This document shows positions 9,713 through 20,290 of a stretch of 64,000 nucleotides of DNA, piece after piece. The number at the start of each line of letters is the position of its first letter. The first letter of the stretch is position 1. A model generated the notes under the pieces. That model ran no database searches and had not been told where the DNA came from. It worked only from the letters and a program-made list of their open reading frames with translations. A program made the position numbers and the translations under genes. Source of the DNA: Undaria pinnatifida. Taxonomy: Eukaryota; Sar; Phaeophyceae; Laminariales; Alariaceae. The stretch is taken from NCBI GenBank assembly GCA_012845835.1, contig JABAKD010000008.1, positions 11,677,060-11,741,059 of the forward strand, read 5' to 3'.

Positions 9713-12700
9713 CGTCTTTCCCCGCAGTGACTGACTGCCGCCTCACCTGGTCAGGGTCGACCTTGGGCATGGTCACGACAAGGCTTCCCGTAGTTTTGCT
9801 CCTCCGTGCCTTCGCCTCGCTAGCCCGCACCTCGGTCTGGAGGCTGAGGCGGAGCACCTGCTCAACCCGTTGAAACGAAAAAAATACAATAACTAAAAAA
9901 ATTAAAGTTAAAAGTTCAGGGCAACACAGCGGAAAGAATCCTGCGGGACATTCATTGGAAAAAAATTACCCCCCACCTCCGCCCCTCCCCCCGTTCCTCC
10001 TTCCTCGCCCCCGCCCCCCCTCCATCCTCCTCCCCTCTGCATACGCCCAACAACGCCTCCTTTGATTTCCTCGCCTTGCCCTTGATAACGATGCTGACGT
10101 AGTGGGGGTGAACGTCGAGGTCGATCAGCGAGCTGTCCAGATAGCGGGGTATTGAGACCTCAAGCACGATATCCCCCCCACCCCTTCCCCTTCCCCAACC
10201 TCCACCCCCACCCCCGCCTCCACCCCGCCTGTTCCCCTCTTCCCCGGGACCTTGCGACGACGCAGAGCTAAGGGTTTCCTCAAAACGGAAGGCGAGTTTT
10301 CCCTCGTTGCACTGCCGAATGATTCCTTCCGCTTCCCTCTCGCGGGCCCGTGCTACAGCTTCGCTCTGGCGGCACAAGAGTGTTGGGGTGTCGTAGGGGT
10401 CGTTGTACGGGAGGGGGAAGCGGAGGCGGGTATACGCGGGTGGGTCAATGGTTTGTCGCGGTCTGGTTTCCGGAAGTTGTATAGAGTAGAATATAGATTG
10501 GGAGACGGGCAGGCGGACGGATGGACGGACGGATAGATTAACAGATGTGCAGACAGACAGACTGGTACTCCGACTTCTACACGTGGATACCCCCTCCCTC
10601 CCCACCCCGCCCCCTCTCACCGCCCCCTTGTCTTTCCGTACTTGGTAAAATACAACGCTCGACCACTCCCTCCCCTCCCCCCCCCCGCGCCCCCCCCGCT
10701 CCTCCCAAACGCCTACCCCTCCCCCCTCGGGGTTCTCCCGCTGACCTGCTCCAGCTTGAAATCCCGCTCCTTAGGCAGGTTTTCCCTCTGTCGGTCTTCC
10801 TTCTCCTTTTTCTGCTCCGCCATCTCGCGATAGATCGCTGTTCGAACCTCCGGCGTGTGTTTCGTCAACTCCTCCTCTCTTCCTCCTCCGCCTCCCCCTT
10901 CTTCGCTTTTCCCTTCTCCACCAACACCAACACCAACACCATCGCTACCACCACCACCACTACCACCACAAACAACACCAACACTACTGCCACTTCCACA
11001 GCTATCAACATCACCACCACCACCACCACCACCACCACCATTTCCACCTTCCTGCCCATCGCCGTCGGTTTTGCCCGGAGCGGACGCTCGATTGTCTCCA
11101 CCACCACCACCACTACCACCACCATCCATATCCTCATCCTTGCCCTGGCGACCTAGTGCCGTCGTCGACATTTTATTTCGTGCCTCGTGAGTGGCAGCGG
11201 TGGCGTTCTTTTCGTCTTGCTTTCGTTGCCGTACCTTCAAGGAAAGGGGGGGGGGGGGAGGGAGGGGGGAGGGGGGCGGATTAAATGAAGTACTGCAGGT
11301 GTCCTGCCCTCCCTCACCCCCCCGCCGTCTATGTATCCCACTCCCCGCCCACGTCTATGTATGTATCTCGCCCGCCCCTCCCCCTTATCTATTTCTCCCC
11401 CCCATCCCTACCTATTAATCTCTCCAACCTACTTCCATACTTCCATACCTGGTATATCCTACCCTCCCCCCCCCCCCCCCCATCACGGAGGTGTCTCTAT
11501 TAGGAGTAGGAACGATCCGTCGTCTCGAAAAGGATGCATGGACGATGGTCAAATGACTACTGAAAGGCAAGCAACAAATGACAAACGAGCACCCCCCCCC
11601 TCCTCCTCCCCCCCCCTCCCCGCGTATCTCCATCCTAGGTGTAAGAATCCACAGGAAGGAGAAAAGATGAGCAAAAACAAAGAGCAGTATATTGAAGAAA
11701 CGCACTGAGCGCCCAAATGTTGGCGGTGTCTCTATTAGGAGTAGGAGCGGTGCTCCGTCTCGAAAGGGATGCGTGGTGAATGATCAAATGACTAAGGCAA
11801 GCAACAAATGAGTACGCCCCGCCCCTCCCCCTCGCCTTCTCCCTCTCCCCTTCCGCCCCTCCACCCCCCCCTCCCACCCCCCCCTCCCACCCCCAACCTC
11901 GCTTCCACGTACGGTAACCAACTAAACCACCCCTCCTTACATATCGTACCTCCTGAGCAAGGGGGCCTATCTCCATCCGAAGCGCGGGAAGGCTTTGCTG
12001 AGCCTTAATCCGATCGGTTCGGGTCACTTCTTTCCCGTCAAGGCGTTCCAACTGGGGGAGGCGTGCTATCACGTACGCCTCGAATCCCTCCCACGACTAC
12101 GAACACGCCATAAGTCAACAAGGCGGGGGAGGGTGGGGGGTGGTGGGGTGGGGGTGGTCAGGGGAGGATGAGGGTGGGTGGGGAGGTCTGGGGATAGCGG
12201 GGAGGGGTACGGGGATGGGGGGGGGGGGGGGGGGGGGGGTATGGGGTAGGGGGGGGGGGTTGGGGGTTGAGGAGTGCGGGGCGGGGGCGAGGGGGGGGGG
12301 GATTATCGTATAATGCATGGCCGTAGTCCGCAAGACCATGGACCCTCGTATTCCTACGATGCCGGGGCGGAGCACGTCGGGTTTTCATCGACCAGGGAGG
12401 CCCTGGGCAGGGTCAGGAGACGCAAGACACGCTCGCAGCATGACAATACAGTAGAGTAGCACACTAGGGGTCCCCCAGTAAGGGCGGTGGTGTGGTACAG
12501 AGAGCAATACGACCGCCTTGTTGGGGGAAGCCGCCTTATTCAGTCCGGGCTGTGAGTGCAATTCCCCAGTTACTCTGGCGCCAAGCGTTTTTGACCGCCT
12601 TGTATCGGGATACCGCCTTATACCGGGATACCGCACTATTGGGGGGACTCCTACTGTACTCGTACTGCTGCACTCTCTTCCTACAGTTCAGTAGATGCTT

Positions 12701-15700
12701 GACAAGAGCACACTCTTTTTAGGCAAATAGGGGTGTTCGCGAGACACTTGACTTTGGTTTCGCAACTTCGAAGGCCCTATATCGGGATACCGCACTATTC
12801 AAACCGGCCGTATTGGGGGACTCCCACTGCACTCGTACCGCTGTGCTGTACTCTTTTCCTAGTCACTTGACAAGATCACACTACGTACTACAAGAAGGTA
12901 ACAGTGTGTTTGCGAGATGCCCTTCTGTCCGGAAATACAAGCAACATGTGGACATCAACATTGAAATTAACTGTTGCTTATATTTAGACACGGACAAAGT
13001 GGTATTTCACTGTCCGAAAATATAAGAAACATGTGGACATTAACATTGAAATTAACTGTTGCTTATATTCACGGACAGAGTGGTATCTCTCTGTCCGGAA
13101 ATATAAGCAACATGTGGCCATTAACATTGAAATCAACTGTTGCTTATATTTAGGCACGGACAGAGTGGCACCTCTCTGTCCGGAAATCTAAGCAACATGT
13201 GGCCATTAACATTGAAATTAAACTGTTGCTTATATTTACGGACAGTGGTACTAACTTCGAGTCCGGTAGGAGTTTAAATATATAGTAAATAGTATAACAA
13301 AAAACGATTGATACTAACAAAAAAAAGAAACGGTGGGAACGGTCTGAGAAGCGCTGAGAAGCGCTGTTCCAGGCATCCGAGCCCTCTCGGCCGTCCGGAG
13401 AGGAGAGCGTCTTGAAGGTTAGTGTCGGAAGCGAAAAAAATGGAGGCCGTCCAGGAAATCGATACTCGTATGTAGTTCTGTTGAAACCGTCAAACGTCGC
13501 AATCCACGAAAAATCATCGAAAGTTCGAAAACACGCTTTCCTATATACATACGTAATGCAGTGATCTCCGCAGAAGGATAGTTCATAGGTTGGACGTGAA
13601 ACCTTGTCATGGTTGAGGTGAAACCATGTGATATTAGACGTCATTAGATGTCACACTCACGTCGAGGCCATCATAGATGGGCGATCATGTGGGTGACGAT
13701 GATGGGACAAGCAGTACGCTCCTCATCTCACTACCCTGCCCTACCCTGCCCAGCCCTGTTCTGTCTGTCTTTTAGCATTCTATTTAGGGAAGTAATGCAT
13801 AAGCTTTGAGCCTAGCCAGCGAGCCATGCGGTGAGACGAATAAAGACGGCAGAAACCATGAGGGGCACGCTTCCTAACACCGACCAACCACGCATCCCCC
13901 ACTCGGAGTACCGTGACATTTGGCGTCGTTGGCAGGACGTATTTATGAATATGTTTTTTTTTTTTTTTTTAAATAAAAAAGTACACCTCAGCTGTGAGAG
14001 ATCGACCAAAAACGAATTTGATCAAAGTTCAGCTTTGCAGGCTGCGTGTGATACTTCGATCGCGCGCATTACGGGGGGTGTATAGCCTCGTGAAGGATAC
14101 AGGTCGGTGACTCCCCTGCTAATGGCAGGGTCAACAGGACTAAGACGTTCAGCCTTGCTCTGCGCACGGAAACTGTATAACCCGCATTGAGGAGGACAAA
14201 ACCAGACATCTGTGGAACTCAGTATGCATAAAACAGATTATTATTAATTTTTTTTGTAGTATGCCTTTAACAGTAGTGGCAGAGGCTGTTGGTGCCTCCC
14301 TGCGTTAGTCGAGATGGTGGCATTGCAGGAGATCCTTTCTGCCGAGAAGATGACCCGATGCTGTAAACACGGCGCCTAGGTGGCCAACACACAGATATTA
14401 AGCCGCAGAGTATGCAGGAGTCCAGCCGATGGCAGCTTCCCGGAGATCTATGGCATGGGCAGCTAAGATACCATGGCGATCCAGCAGAGAGATCCACAAA
14501 GAGTACGGGACAGTCTTCCTGCAAGTAGATAGTGCTATTACAGCAGTGATTCCTCCGCATACGTTACATGCGAACCGATACATACGATATCTGCGATACA
14601 AGAGCCGTGCTACTGAACATTGACTATAATAGTACATGGACACGTGCCACCATTTCCATAACAGCCACTCTCTTGTTAAATTCTAACCTACAGAGTGTTT
14701 TCGTGGGTTGGTTTGATTGCCCTTGGGGTTTTACATAACCTCCGTCGGCTTCAATAGCATTACGAATAATATTTTGTCCACGCCAGAAGAATTCGAAAAT
14801 CGCAATCAGCCTACTTACTCGATGCTTTTTGGTCACTTTCGCATGGGTCCCACCAGAGTTAAAACACACACACAAAACACTAGAGCTGTGTGAGAGTCAG
14901 TACGATTTCACGACTAACAACTAGTCGGTAGGTGCCGGTAGCCAACTAACTGACTGTAGTCGAGAAAATTCGGCTGGCGTAGCCAGCTAATGGCCAACCG
15001 ACTCGCCGACTAGAATAATGTCTCATCGGTCGAGGGGGCCCCGCCTCAAAAAAGACAAAAATGTATCCCGCATGAAACAACCCTTCATACAAGTATGCAA
15101 CTCCAGTACGTCGGATAGTCGGCACCTCCAGGAAACGACCACCTACTAGTCCGACTAATATCTTAGTTGGTGACTTAAGTCGTACCGACTCAGATCTATC
15201 AAGCACACGTACACACGCCTGGCAAGGTCTTCCCATCATATAGAGGTTGGGGTTTTCATACAAACACCAAAGGGTGCTTCCGTTACCGTCCAGCGAGGGG
15301 GCTCATATCCGTTATTCTAGCAACATTTTAGGCACAATTATAGTTTGGCCTTTGGAGCAGAATACAAGTGGTACAACTGGGTTTTCCTTCCAGCACAACG
15401 AGCAGAATGATTGGGGGAACATGGGAGCATTTTGTTTTATACTCGCGGCAACAAAGTAGCTCCAAGAAAGCGGTATAAGACTCTACATACACACCTGGCA
15501 AGGGTTTCCCATCATATAGAGGTCTCGAAGGTGCAGGTTTCCCTCCATCGCGTCCACGCTGCTCTCCAGCTCGTCTAGGTCCACAAAATTTACCGTGAGA
15601 TCTAGCTTATTGAGAAACTCGCATGACTGCAGGCCTTCCACCTTAGGGGTTGGGGTTGTAGTTGAGGTTGGGGTTGGGGTTGGGGTTGGGGTTGGGGTTG

Positions 15701-18700
15701 GGGTTGAGGGTGAGAGAGGGGTGGGGGTGCGGGTGGGTGCGGGTGAGGGTGGCGGTGGGGGTGGGGGTTGGGGTTGGGGATGGGGACGGGGATGGGGCTG
15801 GGGGGAAGAGGTGGGTGGGGGTAGGGGTTGTGGTGGGGCTTGTGGTTGGGGTTGGGGTTGTGGTTGGGGATGGGGTTTGGGGGTGAGAGGGGGGTGGGGG
15901 TGGGGGTGGGGGTGGGAGTGGGGGTGGGTGTGGGAGTGAGGGTGAGAGTGGGTGTGAGAGTCCGATGAACACTGTCAAACTGCTCACTCTCCGATAACAA
16001 TAACGATAACGATAACGACGACAATGACAATACCGATAACGTTAACGATGGTGATAGCGATAACAATAGCGATGACGATAAAGACCATGATAACGATGAC
16101 AATAACGATAGCGATAGCGATAGTGATAGCGATATCGATAGCGATAACGATAACAATAACAACATAGACTATACTGTAGCGATAACGAAGACGACGACAA
16201 CGAGGGCAACAACGACAACGATAACGATAACGATAACGACAACAACAACGAAACGTGATAACGACAGCAACAGCGACACATCATACTTGCGTGATCCACA
16301 AAACTACAGCAGCACTGTGTAAACACCCAGTCCAATCTAACCTTGGAGATGTTGTTGAGGGCAAGGTTGAGGTACTCCAGCTCCTTCATGTGGTGCAGGT
16401 TCTTCATCTCGCCGATGATGTTGTTCTGGAGGTACAGAATCTTTAGCCGGCGGCAGTTGCAGCCGAGGATGTCATCGATCGACTCCAGTTCTTCCTATTC
16501 AGTAATTGAGCGATCGATGCGATTTGATGGGGCTGTGAATTGGCGGGACTTCGGTACTACACGAATAACACGGAAGAAAGCACGCCTCTTTCAGATAACA
16601 CCCCCCCACACATGAGCACCGGGCAGCGGCCGGTACTCTCGGCGATGACAACGAGAACAGCAAAAAAATAAAATGTGCCCTCTGGCTCGGCCAGAGTAAC
16701 GAGGTTGCTAGGCCTAAAGCCGGAGTTCAAGCTTCATGCGAGAGGGCCGGTAGTGTTGTTTTGTGTACTGCTTCACGCTTTCCCTGATCGTTTTTACAAC
16801 ATTTATACTGTTGCGCTTTTCGCGTTTTCGGTGGGTGTAAGCATCATATGTCGTTGCTGTTGTTCTCACATGAACTCGCATATGGTCACTGGACAGGCTC
16901 CAGTCATTCTGGAGTGGAAGAACACCCCAGGGGAAAAAACAATTAGACCAAGAGTGGTACGCGTATATGATATATCACAGCTGAAGCAAGTAGTGCTTCC
17001 GCCAAAAACATATAAAAAATGAGATCGGAAGTCAGCGTGCGTACGTGCCAGGCTCACACCGGTACATACGTTTCAATATACTAGGTACCTGCATCTGACG
17101 CGCGCTACGTGCGATGACGGTAGCAATTTTTGGTTAAAATGTTCCTTTGAATGACGGGTCCCTTAACGCCTTGACAACTGGAAACCCGTTTTGGGGAAGA
17201 AATTACTTGAAGTTAGTGTGGGGGGTTTAGGGGCTTTGATGGGGTACCCCTTTAGAGCCCCTAAAAGTCTAAAGGGGTACCTCTTCAGAGCCCCTAAAAG
17301 TATAGGGTTTTTTGGGACTCTAAAGGGGTACCCAATTAGAGTCCCTAAAACCCCTGTACTAATTTCAAGTAATTTTGGGGCTTTAGGGGCTCTAATCGGG
17401 GACTCCTTTAGAGCCCCTAAAAGTCTAAAGGGGTACCTATTTAGAGCCCCTAAACGTATAGCGTTTTTTGGGACTCTAAAGGGGTACCCCATTAGAGCCC
17501 CTAAAACCCCTCCTTATACTATTAATAACTCCACGAAATTTGTCCCAAAAACGGGTTTCCAGCTGTAAAGGCGTTATCCCAAAATATACCGTCGCAATGT
17601 CATTCGTGTTGTGTACAAGGCATTATTATTATTTTTTGTTCTACGATACCTAGGCTACGGGATTTTTCATCGGGTGTTGCAAAAATTCATTCTTCCCCCA
17701 ACTTTTTTGGTTTGGGTGAGGTATACAGCAGTAGTACGTACAGCTCCCGGGAAAAACTAGGCAAATCCCTACCCGTTTACCGCTGCCTGCATCACCTGAA
17801 CAGCAAAGCTATACGGCACCATGCCTTGGAAATATAGCGAATCTATCCATACCCTGGTACAGCACAGCTACTACTTCGTATCGGAGATTTTATTATATTT
17901 ACCTGAAAAAAAAATGTCCCTGGTACACTTGATTGAAAGGCCATGCTGCGCTCTCAGCAAAAAAGTCGGTTGACAGACTTTGGACCTCTCGACCGACTGC
18001 CAATCAGCAAACGCCTTGACAGAAAGCCTTGGCAGTAGAAACCCAAGGGACGTTTCACTCACATCCGCCTTACCAAACCACTGAAACCATCGTTCTTTTT
18101 TATCTCACGCAGTGGTACGCATACTATTAACAAGACGCATGCCATGCCCTGGGCGATAGCGGTGCCGATCTAAAGACCCAAGGACGCACTGCCTACGTAG
18201 ATAGGACCAGTTGTAGGAAGTAGGAGGCAGCATCGTGCACTCGTGCACGCATAAAACATAAAACGTACCGATATACATACAGCAGTACAGCTGTAGCGCG
18301 GAAGCGTGAAAGTGAGGGCTCAGAACGCCTTCCATGGTGGTGGCCAGTTACTAATCTGTTGCTACCGACTATTAATAGAAGCTGTGTGAGTGCGGTCTGC
18401 TGCGGCTGCGCTGTTGGTCTGTCTTGACTCTTTGTGCTGTGAGTTGCGTGTTAAAAAAAGGTCGAACATTTTAGGGGCTTTCACATAGATAAGGAGGCGT
18501 TATCCCACCTGGGGATATGAGACGGTTTGTCACGACAGTCCGAAACCCCTCGACATGCTCGATACAGTACCTCGACCGCTCGACAGCTCGCTGTCAAATA
18601 TTTGGCTCTCAGAGCTCCCACCTGGAACACGCCTGTCTAACTCCTCTTCTTGGAGAACCTTCCTGGCTTCCTTTGCGGTCGCTGCTTTATTCGCTTTCTT

Positions 18701-20258
18701 CTTGTTACGTCACTTTTTCCCGTTTATTTTCGTTTTTGCTTCCCTTCGTCATTATTTTGCGTCTTATTGGATGATCTCGCGCAGCTTTCAATGTTTCTCG
18801 ATTCTTACTCGAGTTTAAATCGTTTTTTTTTGTTCGTGATTTTATTCGACTTCCCCCTCCTTTCTCCCTATTTTCGTTACTTTTCATCGTTTCCCCCACG
18901 CTTTTTGGATGATCTCCCTCCTTTTTGACTGTTTTTCGATTCTTATTCGAGTTGAGGAAAATCATTTCTCGCTTTTTTTTCCGATATATAGTTTTTCCCA
19001 CATATATATTTTCCGATATTTATTCCGCTATTTTTACAGTGCGGGCGTTTTTATCAGGTTTTTGTTTTAACGATACGCAAGTACAAAAAAACGTACGAAC
19101 AGGTACGCGCACGTTTATTTTGCACCTGTCTCTTCTGCTCAAACTGCAATAAAAACTCACCCACAGACAGCCCTTGAATTAGAGCTACTACAAGCAGCAA
19201 CAGCATGTCGTCGACAACCTACCACGAGGACAGAACAGAACAGCACAGCGCACTCAGCCCTCAACAAGCATCGAAGCACACGTATTAAAATAGTAGCTTC
19301 TGCGCGACAACGCAAGTAATTGAAGTACGAGTAATCAGTCAGATTCGGCGAGATCCAGCATGTTTGTGTCATCGAGCATATTACAACACAGCTCACTTTC
19401 CCCCCCGATTGTTTTACGACTAATGTGAATAAAGGTATAGCGTCAGTCGTTGACGCATCGTCAACAAACCGATGTTGAGGAAATAGCGGGGTATTAGTCC
19501 GTTTGACCACTTGCAAAAGGCTAACCAAGTGCCTTCCCAAACAAAGGCTTATAACACTCTCGCCCCCTGAAACGGCGGGATAGCAGGTCGGCCAGATATA
19601 CAACATGTTGCCTACGTCACTGATTTTTGTAGAGTTGATAGAGTTGTATACCCTTCATATTTTTTCAGGGTTTTTTTACGAGGCAGTAGTACAACATGTT
19701 ACCTACGTCACTGATTTTTGTACAGTTGGTAGAGTTGTATACCCTTCATGGGGAACGACCCCTCGCAATTTTCAATTTTCAGGCACGGGCGTCGTAGCTG
19801 CGCTGCAACCTGTCAGATAACCAGGGAAGACGGGGCGATCATTGATATTCGTATGGTGTTTTTTTTTATTGCTCTTTTTTCACTGCATGCCCGCGGGTCG
19901 TCACTCTGACAGCACTCCAGACAGCAGGCGCGTTCGTCTGTGCACACGATTACCGTACGGTTCGTACGGTGCAGGCAGCCCAACCGCTGTAGTTTGTTGC
20001 CGCGAGTTGGTTAGTTATGGGAACGGGGGAACTCTATGCCGTAGTTGAGTAGATACCCGCGGCCATGTGAGTTCAGTTTGCACATTGGATCATTTCACTT
20101 ATGCGCCATCTTCGTATCGTGCGTTTTAAGGCGGGAAAGCGTAGTATTTCCCGGACGAATTTTGGTTTCATTTGTTTTTTCGGATTTCCTAGGGCTCCAG
20201 CACCTTTGTGTTACCACGGACTCTATTAATAGATGTTTGACAAGAGTTAATGTGAGTC

Positions 20259-20290
<32 letters not shown>

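Noticed and set aside
9402-9857. Arg/Lys-rich extension of DNAAF11 exon 7
   Set aside because: A good donor (CAG|GTGAGG at 9746) precedes it and the extension is a hexamer repeat.
15668-15705. Possible interstitial telomere repeat (TTGGGG)
   Set aside because: Short, decays into other G-rich variants, sits in an intron next to a splice acceptor, and many other G-rich repeats are nearby.
15602-16165. Long minus-strand open frame of Leu/Ser then Pro/Thr repeats
   Set aside because: It is the translation of the GATAAC and GGGGTT hexamer tracts; the only real coding part is DNAAF11 exon 3 in another segment.
16675-17022. 115-codon plus-strand frame with an ATG in DNAAF11 intron 1
   Set aside because: Mixed composition but no recognised family, and no conserved motif or splice context; left unannotated.
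17191-17568. 125-codon frame with GYPFRAPK repeats
   Set aside because: The opposite strand reads the same way; it is a palindromic MITE, not a gene.
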